From Nocardia amamiensis (lineage in GTDB: Bacteria > Actinomycetota > Actinomycetes > Mycobacteriales > Mycobacteriaceae), in contig NZ_JADLQX010000018.1 of the NCBI RefSeq assembly GCF_015477605.1, positions 1 through 64,000 of the forward strand: a DNA stretch of 64,000 bases, in the 5' to 3' direction. Position 1 is the stretch's first letter. Each line of letters begins with the position of its first letter. The translations under genes and the position numbers were made by a program. Below the pieces are notes generated by a model. That model saw only the letters and a list, made by a program, of their open reading frames with translations. It ran no database searches and was not told the origin of the DNA. Below, piece after piece: positions 1-8,733 of the stretch.

Positions 1-204
1 GATATCCGCCACACCGGATTGACCAGCAACCCGATCATGCGTCACCATCACCACACGGCCCGCGACCAGACAACACGGTCCCATACCCGTGGCAAACCGG
101 TGGTCCCATCACCCTGGCAAGCGACAGTAACACGATCCTGCGAGGTCACGAAATGCTGAACAGGACAAGCCTGTGTTGCGCCATGCGGGGTGAGTCTGCG
201 GCGT

Positions 205-453
205 TCAGGTCTCATCGCAGGGAATGATGTGCCCGCAGCCGGGCATCACAGGATGGACGAGATCGTCGGTGGTCGGAGCCAGTTGCCGGGCCAGCGTCGG
301 CGCGTCACCCACTGGATGGGCACCGACGGCCATGGTCGGCACGGTCAGCCGGGTGGTCGCCACCGTTGTCTCGGATCTGTTTGGCGCGGGTAGGCGTGCA
401 CGGTGGTAGGACAACGCACATCGAAGCGCCGCTGGGTCGGCGTAGGCATCGAG
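205..453 (-). pseudogene. alpha/beta-hydrolase C-terminal remnant
   Basis: Only the last ~80 residues of an alpha/beta-hydrolase (epoxide-hydrolase-like) can be read. The stretch with TVPTMAVGAHPVGD matches the strand before the catalytic acid region, and the nearby PGCGHIIP carries the usual catalytic histidine. The frame stops two codons later than typical for the fold. Upstream of about 453 the frame no longer looks like a hydrolase, and no nucleophile elbow (GxSxG) or cap domain is seen. It is therefore a truncated or frameshifted relic. The family assignment rests on motif resemblance only. Confidence 0.45.
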
Positions 454-934
454 GGTCGACCCACGCCGCAGTCGGCTCACCGAGCGCGTCCGACAACCCT
501 TCGTCGTCTGCAGCCTGAATCGTGTCATGGGCGGATTCGCTGCGTCATGGCCATCGATGGCTCACGCGCTGGCTGGAGGATACGCGGGTCATGTGCACTC
601 CCGTGGCCTGCGGATCTTTATGTTTTTCGGTGCTGGTGCGTGTACTGGTCATGACCGTGCTTTCCGGGATCCACGCCCTATGGAGCGAAACCCCGCTATC
701 GTTCGTCCTCGTCGCGGAGCCGGGCATCTGGTTGAGTGCTGTCGGTTGCGTGCAGCACATCGAGATTCCAACGACCTTGCCGGAAGCGCCTATCGGGGGC
801 TGCGTGGTCCTTGTTGCCCGCCGAGTTGCCTCGATGTCGGGGTGCATCGTTGAGGTGGGCGCTGCAGCGGGTGCGCTGCGCTGCTCACCAGCATTGCCAT
901 CAGTGTTGTCACCAGTGGGGGAGCTGTCCTCGGT
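454..934. other. no convincing gene
   Basis: This stretch upstream of the sigma-factor gene has open frames on both strands, but none shows family features, a good ribosome site or plausible composition. It probably holds the promoter of the sigma/pentapeptide pair. I could not pick out a clear -35/-10 pair. Confidence 0.4.
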
Positions 935-1564
935 ATGACGAATGACCGGCTGACGAAACCGAATCGTGAGCGCTTCGAGGCACTGTATCGACTTCACCGC
1001 GGCTCGGTACGGCGGCATCTGCTGATCGCGTTGTGCGGGGACGGTGCCCGCGCCGACGACTTTGAGCATGAGGTGTTCTTGCGGGTGTTCAAGACCTACG
1101 GCCCGGCTCTGGAACGCAAGACCGAGGATCAGCAGAGGGCCCTCCTGATCAAGGTCGCCAAGAACTGCGTGGTCGAGATGTGGCGCAAGGACAGCAAATT
1201 GGTCTTCCGCGACGCCTATATCGAATCCGATGTCCCACTGGGGAAGCTGCCGGCCAGCGACAGCGAGGAATTCGACCAGGTACTCGACCGGGACCTGGTG
1301 CAGCGCTTCATCGCGGTGGCGTCCAGGAAGCTCACGGTGGGGGAGTTCCGGGTGGCGTTTTTGGGCTGGTTCATGGACGAATCCGACGCGGCGATCGCGA
1401 AGGCGTTGGGTACGTCGGTGAAAACCGTGCGGGCACACAGGTGTTCGGCGCGCACGAAGATCAGGACCTTCGCCAACCGCGACGGGCATGAGATCACCTT
1501 CGCCGATGCTGAGGCGGCGGAGCAGAAGAACACCACCCCCGGTGTAGGAGAAGTGACGGTATGA
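935..1564 (+). CDS. ECF-type RNA polymerase sigma factor
   Basis: A 209-residue protein of the sigma-70 ECF group, predicted to direct RNA polymerase to a small regulon. Region 2 spans about residues 12-90 (FEALYRLHRGSVRRHLL... ending in a basic WRKDSK stretch). Region 4 spans about 130-185, with a helix-turn-helix at AIAKALGTSVKTVRAHRCSA that should contact the -35 element. The C-terminal ~25 residues are an acidic tail. The ATG at 935 has only a distant GGGGGAG upstream. The stop overlaps the start of the pentapeptide-repeat gene (ATGA), so the two are translationally coupled. No classical zinc-finger anti-sigma gene lies beside it, so the partner protein may take that role (inference). Confidence 0.85.
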   Translation: MTNDRLTKPNRERFEALYRLHRGSVRRHLLIALCGDGARADDFEHEVFLRVFKTYGPALERKTEDQQRALLIKVAKNCVVEMWRKDSKLVFRDAYIESDVPLGKLPASDSEEFDQVLDRDLVQRFIAVASRKLTVGEFRVAFLGWFMDESDAAIAKALGTSVKTVRAHRCSARTKIRTFANRDGHEITFADAEAAEQKNTTPGVGEVTV

Positions 1565-2871
1565 ACGACGGCCGGGAGAACGTGAACACGGTCGAGTCGA
1601 TCACCATCGGCGACGCTTTCGAAGAATTGGGGGACTTCTTCGTCGAGGCAGCCGGTGACGGCGACGGCGATGCCGGGTGGGCGCGGCTGCAGCGCGCCTT
1701 GGACGCAGACGAGGACCGACCCACAGACGAGTCCATCGAGCGGATCGCCGCGATGGTCGAGGCCATCTCCAGGATCATGCGCACGCTCTCGATTCGGGCG
1801 AATGCTTTGGGCTGGGGTGTGATACTGGCCGATGCCTTGCTGTTCGCGATGAACCCATACGTTGCGGCGGTAGCGCTCGGCCTGGAGGCCGGCGGGTGGG
1901 CAGTCCTGTCCGCGTGGCAGCGGGCGCGGTTGCGGGCCCAAGCGGGGGCGCGCGCAGCCGACTGTGAACAGAAGTCTGCCCCGCCGTTGGACCGGAAGAC
2001 TCCTCTCGGCCAGACCTTGCCGGTGCTGCGGGTGAACGGGCTATTGAACGATGCCGCCGCCGACACTGAGCAGCCGCACACCGACGCAGCCCACGCGAAG
2101 CGATGTGGTGTGCCCGGTGGCGTGGTCGACCTCAGCGGCGCCGACCTGCGGGATGTGGACCTGGCGGGGGTGAACCTGATCGGCGCGCAACTGGCCTGCT
2201 GCAACCTCGAGGGCATGCCGCTGCGCGGGGCGAACTTCTTCGGCACCAACCTCATGCGGGCGCAACTGTTCAGCACAGACCTCTCCCGCGCCGAACTCAC
2301 CGACGCCGACCTGACCGCCGCGGACCTGACCAACGCCGCGTTGATCGGCGCCCGCCTGTCTGGTGCGCACCTGCCGTACACGCGGATGATCGGTGCGAAC
2401 CTCACGGGCGCGAACCTCTCGGGCGCGGACCTGTCGCGCGCGGACCTGTCCGGTGCTGTCCTGTCTGGGGCGGACCTGTCCTGGGCGCATCTGCCGAAGG
2501 CGAATCTGTCCGGTGCGATCCTGTCGAAGGTGGTGTTCTACGGTGCGGAACTGTCCGGCGCCCGGTTACCGGACGCCAATCTGCGTGGTGCCTATCTTTC
2601 TCGTGCCCACCTCGCGCGCGCGGACCTGTCTGGAGCGAATCTGTGCGGCGCCAACCTCAACTACTCGATCCTCGTCGACGCCGACCTCACCGGCGCACGC
2701 CTACCCGACCTGACCGAGATCATCGAAGTCACGTGGTCGGTGAAGACACAGTGGGGCGCCTACCAGCACGACGTCTTCCAACGATCGATCCCCCTCGGAG
2801 GAGGCCGCTACCAGCTCAACCCCTCCAGCGGCACCCACGACGACATAGTCATGCCAACCGCCATGGTGTAG
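1561..2871 (+). CDS. pentapeptide-repeat protein with N-terminal membrane-like domain
   Basis: A 436-residue protein coupled to the sigma-factor gene by a 4-bp overlap. Residues 1-80 are acidic. Residues ~80-118 form one or two hydrophobic helices (GWGVILADALLFAMNPYVAAVALGL). About 188-385 is an almost unbroken run of A(D/N)LSG-type pentapeptides, roughly 38-40 units, expected to fold into a right-handed quadrilateral beta-helix. The last ~50 residues leave the repeat. Pentapeptide proteins such as MfpA/Qnr mimic DNA and bind gyrase, while others serve only as scaffolds. The long N-terminal domain and pairing with an ECF sigma factor differ from MfpA. A role as membrane-linked regulator of the sigma factor is inference. 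Confidence 0.85.
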   Translation: MNDGRENVNTVESITIGDAFEELGDFFVEAAGDGDGDAGWARLQRALDADEDRPTDESIERIAAMVEAISRIMRTLSIRANALGWGVILADALLFAMNPYVAAVALGLEAGGWAVLSAWQRARLRAQAGARAADCEQKSAPPLDRKTPLGQTLPVLRVNGLLNDAAADTEQPHTDAAHAKRCGVPGGVVDLSGADLRDVDLAGVNLIGAQLACCNLEGMPLRGANFFGTNLMRAQLFSTDLSRAELTDADLTAADLTNAALIGARLSGAHLPYTRMIGANLTGANLSGADLSRADLSGAVLSGADLSWAHLPKANLSGAILSKVVFYGAELSGARLPDANLRGAYLSRAHLARADLSGANLCGANLNYSILVDADLTGARLPDLTEIIEVTWSVKTQWGAYQHDVFQRSIPLGGGRYQLNPSSGTHDDIVMPTAMV

Positions 2872-3393
2872 GGCTGGCCGCGGCAGCCAACGGTGACCGA
2901 TCCACGGCATCGCTTCGCAACCGACGAGTTGTGGGCCAATCGCGTCACCGATCACCACGCACCAATGGCCCAATCACACAGTGCCTCAATGGGTTCGGTA
3001 GATTCCGGCGCCTCGACCGTGAACCGGTCAGTGGTGTGCAGCGCCGGTGCACGCGGCTTCAGCTCCGCATGAGTGAGGTAGCGGTGAAGGCGTCGGTCCG
3101 CCACCGTGGCACGAGGAGCCCGGGCGAGGCGAGGACAGGATCGAGTCGGATCACCAGTCTGTGTCCAGGATGTCGCCAGTCGTTTCGAACCAGCCACTAC
3201 GTCCCGACACCGGCAACGCCGACCAGCTCGACCGCGGCAACGGCCATCCGGCTGGGCGGCGATGAGCGGCAAACCCATCGACATCTTTCAGTTCTGCTCC
3301 ACCGCCGCCGTGTTCGGCGGTCCGACTCATCGACATCAACGTCGTCTCAGGCCGAAGAGACCGGTTCACGGTCTGTTCAGGAAGGAACCCGAC
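2872..3393. other. intergenic, no clear gene
   Basis: About 520 bp between the pentapeptide gene and a small downstream gene. A minus-strand frame at 2,952-3,284 has a fairly protein-like last third but an arginine-rich, unlikely first half and no ribosome site, so it is not called. A GGAAGG-type Shine-Dalgarno at the right edge serves the next gene. Confidence 0.4.
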
Positions 3394-3702
3394 ATGCAGC
3401 TCAGCGACATCATCATCAACAAGGACGGCGACCTCGTCACCATCGCCGACCTGCTGGCCTCCATCGACATGCACGACGGCTGGCGCGTCGACCAGCCCGC
3501 CGGGCCCGACTCCCACCACCTCCGCAGTGACGGCATTGCCCCCACGGGCGAGCCCCAGCTCGACGAATCTGCCGTCGGCTCTGTCAACCACGACAAGATC
3601 AACGCCATCACCGCGACATTGGGCCAAGTGCAGGAGAAGATTCAGACTGTCCTCGAGCACCTAGACACAGACCCCTACGCGGGCCGCCACCGCAAGCCCT
3701 AG
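3394..3702 (+). CDS. small acidic orphan protein
   Basis: A 102-residue protein beginning MQLSDIIINKDGDLVTIADLL. The start at 3,394 is preceded by a good AGGAAGG ribosome site about 8 bases upstream. The same frame is open further upstream, but that part is arginine-rich and unlikely to be translated. The C-terminal part (NHDKINAITATLGQVQEKIQTVLEHL) looks like an amphipathic helix, possibly a coiled coil. I recognise no family. It sits alone between the sigma operon and the XRE/TPR regulator, with no membrane segment or signal peptide. Confidence 0.6.
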   Translation: MQLSDIIINKDGDLVTIADLLASIDMHDGWRVDQPAGPDSHHLRSDGIAPTGEPQLDESAVGSVNHDKINAITATLGQVQEKIQTVLEHLDTDPYAGRHRKP

Positions 3703-3887
3703 CCGATGGAATGACTCGACCTTGACCTCGTTGAGGCTATCGCGGTGGCGATCGCGACCGTGATCGGTGCGGTGGGTGGCAGGAGCGTTCTTCGACCCAA
3801 CGTCAGTCGGTGCTGGGTACGCCGCGGACCTGCCTGAATCTGGTAGGGGTCCGCTGATCTGGTGGCTGCCTGTGCTTGCCCAGCGAT

Positions 3888-5207
3888 CTACGCTGTCCTG
3901 GCCAGGATGTCGAATCGTGTTCGGAAGTGGTCGGCGTCGTCGCCGCGGGTCTGTTGTGCGGCGATGTATACGGGCCGCAGTTCATTGACCAGTCGCGGTG
4001 ATGTCACCGGGCCGTCGAGCATGGTGAGCGCGGCGAGTCCTTCGTTGATGGCGGTGGTGGTATCGCCGAGGCGCGCGAGGGAGGCGGCGTAGTAGGCGCG
4101 GTAGGAAGCTTCGTCGCGGGGTGGGTGGGTGCCGCGTGTGACGCTGTCGTGGTAGATGGTGACGGCCTTGTCATGCTGGCCGAGGTAGCGGCGGGCGTGG
4201 GCTTCGATGGTGCGGATCTCGGCTTCGGTGATGTAGTACAGCCGGACGGGGTCGTTGGAGTCGTCGAGACCGCGGTCGACTTGGCGCCAGGCGGCGGCGA
4301 GAGCCCGTTCGCATTGGCTGCGGTCGCCGACGGCAGCGTAGGCGACGCCTTCGCGGGCGGCGAGCAGGGCTTGCAGGCGGGCGGAGGGGTCGTGGCGGCT
4401 GCGGGCGCTGGCGCGCAGGCTCAGTTGGAGGGCTTCACGCATCCGGCCACCAGTCCATGCCTGCTGCCGCAGGGCGTCGATGATATCGGCGGCCAATGAG
4501 TCGTCGCCGCCGCGTTCTGCGAGGATCAGCGCGTCCTTATAGCAGTCGCTGGCGGTGGTCTGGTCGCCGCCGTCGTAGGCGAGCCAACCGCTGACCAAGC
4601 CGAGATTGCCTGCGACAGCGGCTAGTTCGGTGCCGGTGCGAGGATCGTAGTCGGCGTGGTCGAGCAGCCGTTTGGCGATGGTGAACTGGTCGAGCGCGGT
4701 CTGGACGAGTCCGCCGCTGCCGAAGTCGTTGTCGTGTGCCCACAGCCGATCGGCGATTGCGGCGAAATAGTGCACGTGGTCGGATCCCACGAGCTGGCCG
4801 GTGGCAGCGTGGGAGGTCGCTGCGGCCGGGGTGGTGGTGAGGGCGGCGGCGAGGATGAATGCGCTGGCCTGCCCGAACTGCCTACGGTCCACGTCGGCTC
4901 CTTCGCTGTCGGTGAATTCGATGTTCCCAACGTCGGGCGTTTCGAGCAAGGCGGGCAGTAACGCGAGCCGCGGGATGCCCAGGGCATCGGCGGTGCGGCC
5001 CATCTGGTAGATGTCGCAGATGGTAGCGACTTCGTCGCGTTCGACCCGCCCGGCGTGGGTGCGGTCCCAGTGCATGAGCTCGCCGAACCCGGCCTGGGTC
5101 ATACCCGCCGCCTTGCGCACGAGCATGAACGCGCGCCCGGGACGCCGAGCGGCCAGGTGGGCGCGGAACTGTGGTGTGTTCCACGCGAAGGTCGAATCCT
5201 CGGCCAT
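3888..5207 (-). CDS. XRE-family regulator with C-terminal TPR-like domain
   Basis: A 439-residue protein. An N-terminal helix-turn-helix (about residues 27-65, LVRKAAGMTQAGFGELMHWD) precedes a short linker and a long all-helical region with TPR-like helical pairs (residues ~130-430). This layout is common in actinomycete regulators that sense small ligands or peptides. The start at 5,207 was chosen because AAGGGG lies five bases upstream on the minus strand; an upstream ATG would add 28 unlikely residues. The gene is divergent from the biosynthetic operon starting at 5,486, with 278 bp between them, so it is the obvious candidate regulator of that operon. Confidence 0.85.
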   Translation of the reverse strand: MAEDSTFAWNTPQFRAHLAARRPGRAFMLVRKAAGMTQAGFGELMHWDRTHAGRVERDEVATICDIYQMGRTADALGIPRLALLPALLETPDVGNIEFTDSEGADVDRRQFGQASAFILAAALTTTPAAATSHAATGQLVGSDHVHYFAAIADRLWAHDNDFGSGGLVQTALDQFTIAKRLLDHADYDPRTGTELAAVAGNLGLVSGWLAYDGGDQTTASDCYKDALILAERGGDDSLAADIIDALRQQAWTGGRMREALQLSLRASARSRHDPSARLQALLAAREGVAYAAVGDRSQCERALAAAWRQVDRGLDDSNDPVRLYYITEAEIRTIEAHARRYLGQHDKAVTIYHDSVTRGTHPPRDEASYRAYYAASLARLGDTTTAINEGLAALTMLDGPVTSPRLVNELRPVYIAAQQTRGDDADHFRTRFDILARTA

Positions 5208-5350
5208 GTCTACCCCTTGACCTGCGCCGATTTGCGTCAATACGGACACACTGTAGGCCGCCGGGTGTGGTGTCGACCGCAGATTCTGCACATCCGGTGG
5301 TCCGATCGACGCTGTCGCCCAACAGCATTCGCCGCGTCAGGCTGAATCCA

Positions 5351-5455
5351 GCACCAGGCGCCGGGCATGTGCCCTGAACCTCACTCCTGTCTCACCGGAT
5401 CAATGAGGCTGCGGCGAAGCAGGCGCCCGGTCGGTGAGCCCCCGGCGCCTGGTGC
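5351..5455. promoter_or_regulatory. 15-bp inverted repeat pair upstream of biosynthetic operon
   Basis: GCACCAGGCGCCGGG at 5,351-5,365 and its exact complement at 5,441-5,455 are separated by 75 bases. They lie between the divergent regulator and the FAD oxidoreductase gene. The right arm ends 15 bases before the Shine-Dalgarno GGAAGG at 5,471. It could be a two-site operator for the XRE regulator or a leader-RNA structure. Confidence 0.5.
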
Positions 5456-5485
5456 CTTCCAACCAGGAATGGAAGGTGGTCGGAG

Positions 5486-6673
5486 ATGACACGCACGGTC
5501 GGATGCGTCGTTGTGGGCGGCGGGATCGCGGGGCTGATGACCTCTGTTCGGCTGGCTGCTGCGGGCTGGCAGGTGGTGTTGCTGGAACGTGGCTTGCTCG
5601 GCTCCGGAGCGACGACGAGCAATCACGGCATGATCCACTCCGGCGCGCTCTACGCGCGCTGGCATCCGGAGATCGTCACCGCCTGCCAACAGGCGCAAGC
5701 CGCCTACCGGTCGTCGTTCCCCGAATGCCTGATCACCACCGAATCCTGTTGGTATGTCGCGACCTCGGAGACCCTGCGCGCCTACGAATCCCTGTGGCGA
5801 CACCACGACATCGTCTACCACGGCGTGGATGCTCGACAGCTGCGCGAGCTCATCGGTGAGCAGGGTCGCGATGTGCGGGGATGCGCGGTCGGGGAGCTGA
5901 TCATCGACACCCGCGCTTTGCTGGCAGAGCTCACTGCACGGTGTGCAGCCCTGGGCGTGGAGATCGCGGTGGACACGGGCGCGCAGCGCATCGAGATCGA
6001 GGACGGCGGCGTCCGGGCCGTTGACACCGCGCAGGGACGCATCAGCACATCGAATGTCGTGGTGTGCGCGGGGATCGGCACCAAACAACTGCTGGAAGGG
6101 TCCGGGTCGGTGATCGGTGGGCAGTTGAGTTCGCGGCTGGAGATGATGATGGCCTATCCGGGGCAGCTGCCGCGCCCGATCATCGGACTAGAGTTCGGCT
6201 GGCCAGCGCTGGCCCCCGCCGCGGCGGCAGGGACCGTGCTCGCCTCTCGATACGGCGCAGTGCAGCGATGGGTGGACCGACCCGGTCGATGGCCCGTTCC
6301 GGCCGGGGAGGCCGCCGCCTTGAACAGTGAACTATCGGGGTGGCTGGTCCCCGGTGTGATCGACCACGACGGCGGCGTGGCCTGGGTGTGCTCGAAGACC
6401 GAACACGCTGGCGCACAACAGGATCAGTGGGGCACGGCACCGAACTACGCCGTCATCGACCACTCGGCAGCCGAAGGCATCACCGGGTTGTGGACAGTCC
6501 TGCCCGGCAAGATGACCCTGGCGCTGCACGCCTCCCGCGAGCTGGTGGCCAGGATGACCGGCAGATCACAGCCTTTGGCGTTTCCCACGCGGCACCCGGC
6601 AGCCGATGACGTGGCCGCCGAGTTGGTCGCGGCATCTCCATGGGCCGCACACGGGGAGGTGCAGCTGCGATGA
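5486..6673 (+). CDS. FAD-dependent oxidoreductase, DAO/L-2-hydroxyglutarate oxidase-like
   Basis: A 395-residue flavoprotein of the D-amino-acid-oxidase-like fold. The dinucleotide-binding motif VVVGGGIAGLMTSVRLAAAG lies at residues 8-27, followed by an acidic strand end (LLERG). HGMIHSGALYA is the second flavin contact seen in L-2-hydroxyglutarate oxidases. A C-terminal flavin-domain segment (GLWTVLPGKMTLAL) is present. The family oxidises alcohols or amines with FAD. Next to an aminotransferase, the likely job is turning a hydroxyl into a ketone for transamination (inference). GGAAGG at 5,471 precedes the ATG. It is the first gene of a tightly packed operon, and its stop overlaps the next start (ATGA). 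Confidence 0.8.
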   Translation: MTRTVGCVVVGGGIAGLMTSVRLAAAGWQVVLLERGLLGSGATTSNHGMIHSGALYARWHPEIVTACQQAQAAYRSSFPECLITTESCWYVATSETLRAYESLWRHHDIVYHGVDARQLRELIGEQGRDVRGCAVGELIIDTRALLAELTARCAALGVEIAVDTGAQRIEIEDGGVRAVDTAQGRISTSNVVVCAGIGTKQLLEGSGSVIGGQLSSRLEMMMAYPGQLPRPIIGLEFGWPALAPAAAAGTVLASRYGAVQRWVDRPGRWPVPAGEAAALNSELSGWLVPGVIDHDGGVAWVCSKTEHAGAQQDQWGTAPNYAVIDHSAAEGITGLWTVLPGKMTLALHASRELVARMTGRSQPLAFPTRHPAADDVAAELVAASPWAAHGEVQLR

Positions 6674-7779
6674 TCCCTCCCTTCACCGCAGCCGTGCCGT
6701 ACGGGGAAATCGCACATGTGCTGGCGGCGGTCGAGCAGATCCTGCGCTCAGGCAGGCTGGTCCTCGGCGAGCACACCGAAGCGTTCGAAGCCGCGGTCGC
6801 CGAAATGGCTGACGCCCGATATGCGGTCGCGGTCAACTCCGGGTCCACCGCGTTAGAGATCATCTTCCGCGCCTTGGAGGTCCGCAACCGCGTCGTGCTG
6901 GTCCCGGCGAACACGAACTACGCCACCGCCGCCGCCGCGATACACGCTGGAGCGCAGCTACAGCTGTACGACTCGGGTTTGTACCCAGACATCGCCGACA
7001 TCCAGCAGCGGCTCACCCCAGACACCGCGGCGGTGGTGGTCGTCCACATCGGCGGCTACATGTCCCCGGACCTGCCGCGTCTGGCTCGGATGTGCGAGCG
7101 GGCCGGGGTGGCGTTGATCGAGGACGCCGCGCACGCACACGGCTCGAATCTGGCCGGGACACCGGCGGGTGGTTTCGGCTATGCGGCCGCGTGGTCGTTT
7201 TTCGCAACCAAGGTGGTCAGTACCGGTGGTGAGGGAGGCGCGATCACCACCGACGACCCGGACCTCAACCGGGTTGCCCGCATGTGCCGCAACCAGGGCA
7301 AGAACCGCGACGGCCAGCATGTCATGGCGGGCAACAGTTGGCGGATGACCGAGATCGGCGCCGCGATCGGTTCAGCACAGCTCGCTCACCTGCACCGCGA
7401 CACCATCGGCCGCCGCACCGTCATCGACCGCTACACCACAGGTTTGGGCGGCCATGGGCTCACGTTTCCTGCCATCAGCGGCCGCTCTCAGGTCAGTGGC
7501 CACAAATGTGTGGCCGTGCTCGACTCCGGAGTCCACCGGGCCGCGCTGCGCGGCGTGGTCGCTGAACACGGGGTGGAGCTGGCGCGCGGGGTGTACGAGG
7601 CACCGCTGCACCGCCAGCCGATATTGGCCGGCCTGAACGTCGGCGACGGATTTCCGGCCGCTGATGATTTCGCCGGCCGCCACATCTGCCTGCCGCTGTG
7701 GCGGGCCATGGACCACGCCACGGTCGAACAGATCATCGGCGCCGTCGCCACCAGTATCGACACCATCTGCAAGAGGTGA
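6670..7779 (+). CDS. DegT/DnrJ/EryC1/StrS-family PLP aminotransferase
   Basis: A 369-residue sugar-type aminotransferase. Landmarks are VAVNSGSTALE (phosphate-binding turn, ~54-64), LIEDAAHAHG with the aspartate that pairs with the pyridine nitrogen (~149-158), and SFFATKVVSTGGEGGAI with the Schiff-base lysine at residue 181. Members transaminate keto groups on nucleotide sugars or cyclitols using Glu or Gln. The ATG at 6,670 overlaps the upstream stop. The same frame is open 30 bp further upstream, but the overlap start fits family length. It pairs naturally with the oxidoreductase before it and the SDR after it. Confidence 0.88.
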   Translation: MIPPFTAAVPYGEIAHVLAAVEQILRSGRLVLGEHTEAFEAAVAEMADARYAVAVNSGSTALEIIFRALEVRNRVVLVPANTNYATAAAAIHAGAQLQLYDSGLYPDIADIQQRLTPDTAAVVVVHIGGYMSPDLPRLARMCERAGVALIEDAAHAHGSNLAGTPAGGFGYAAAWSFFATKVVSTGGEGGAITTDDPDLNRVARMCRNQGKNRDGQHVMAGNSWRMTEIGAAIGSAQLAHLHRDTIGRRTVIDRYTTGLGGHGLTFPAISGRSQVSGHKCVAVLDSGVHRAALRGVVAEHGVELARGVYEAPLHRQPILAGLNVGDGFPAADDFAGRHICLPLWRAMDHATVEQIIGAVATSIDTICKR

Positions 7780-7785
7780 AAACCA

Positions 7786-8733
7786 TTGGCCAACATCGTC
7801 ATAGCGGGAGCGTCCGGGTTCATCGGCGTCAACTTGCTGCGCCGCATCCACCACGACCCCGCGTTCGAGCACTTCGAGCAGCTGGTGCTGGTGGATCCGC
7901 TGCAGTATGGGGTGCAGAAGATCCCGTCGCGGATCCTCGCCGATGAACGCGTGCGCTTCGAGCGGATCTCCATCTACGCACCCGGGGTGGCAGCCCGGCT
8001 CATCGGTGCCGGGGATCTGGTGATCCATTCGGCCGCGGAGGTCAATACCGCCGACAGCCCGCAAGACGGCGTCGGGGACGACCCGATCGGCTACCTGCGG
8101 GCACTGTCCGACGCCGGGATCGGACGGCTGCTTTTCATGTCCAGCGCCGACGTCTACGGCATCAACGACTCCGACGATCTGCGCGAAACCGACCCGGTGA
8201 GCCCCACCACCATCTACGCCGCCGCCAAAGCCGCGTTCGAGGCATACCTGTCGGCATTCCATGCCAGCGAGGGACTTCCGGTGGTCGTGTTCCGACCGGT
8301 CACGATCTACGGTCCCGACCAATACCCGGGCTGGCTGGTGCCGGTCGTGATCACCCGCGCCCTGGCTGGACGGCGGGTAACCCTTCTCGGCGACGGCAGC
8401 GCGCGCCGCGACTGGATCCACGTCGACGACGTCTGCGAACTCCTGGCCGCCGCATCCCTCACCGACCGCGACAACGTGCACGGCGAAGTCTTCAATATCG
8501 GCACCGGCACCGAGGACACCGTGCTCGGCCTGACCCGCTACATCCTCGACACGATCGACCATCCCGACTGCGGCCTCGACCTCGCCCCGGCGCGCCCCGC
8601 TGATCCGCGCCGGCAGGTCACTACCGCGGCCAAGGCCCGCGACACCTTCGGCTGGGCGCCCAGGATCGGGTTGCGCGAGGGCCTGGACCGCACCATCGCC
8701 GCCTACCGGCAGCCCGCCTCAAGTGAGGTGTGA
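7786..8733 (+). CDS. NAD-dependent epimerase/dehydratase (extended SDR)
   Basis: A 315-residue extended short-chain dehydrogenase/reductase. GASGFIG (residues 7-13) is the NAD(P)-binding loop. SSADVYG and YAAAK supply the catalytic Ser/Tyr/Lys set. RPVTIYGPDQYPGWLVP and the later RDWIHVDDV are typical sugar-nucleotide binding segments. The likely reaction is epimerisation or ketoreduction of a nucleotide sugar. The start is TTG at 7,786, preceded by GAGGTG that overlaps the previous stop. Its own stop overlaps the carbamoyltransferase start (GTGA). Confidence 0.83.
   Translation: MANIVIAGASGFIGVNLLRRIHHDPAFEHFEQLVLVDPLQYGVQKIPSRILADERVRFERISIYAPGVAARLIGAGDLVIHSAAEVNTADSPQDGVGDDPIGYLRALSDAGIGRLLFMSSADVYGINDSDDLRETDPVSPTTIYAAAKAAFEAYLSAFHASEGLPVVVFRPVTIYGPDQYPGWLVPVVITRALAGRRVTLLGDGSARRDWIHVDDVCELLAAASLTDRDNVHGEVFNIGTGTEDTVLGLTRYILDTIDHPDCGLDLAPARPADPRRQVTTAAKARDTFGWAPRIGLREGLDRTIAAYRQPASSEV

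Noticed and set aside
2952..3284. A 110-residue minus-strand frame
   Set aside because: Only the last third looks coding; the rest is Arg-rich and there is no start signal.
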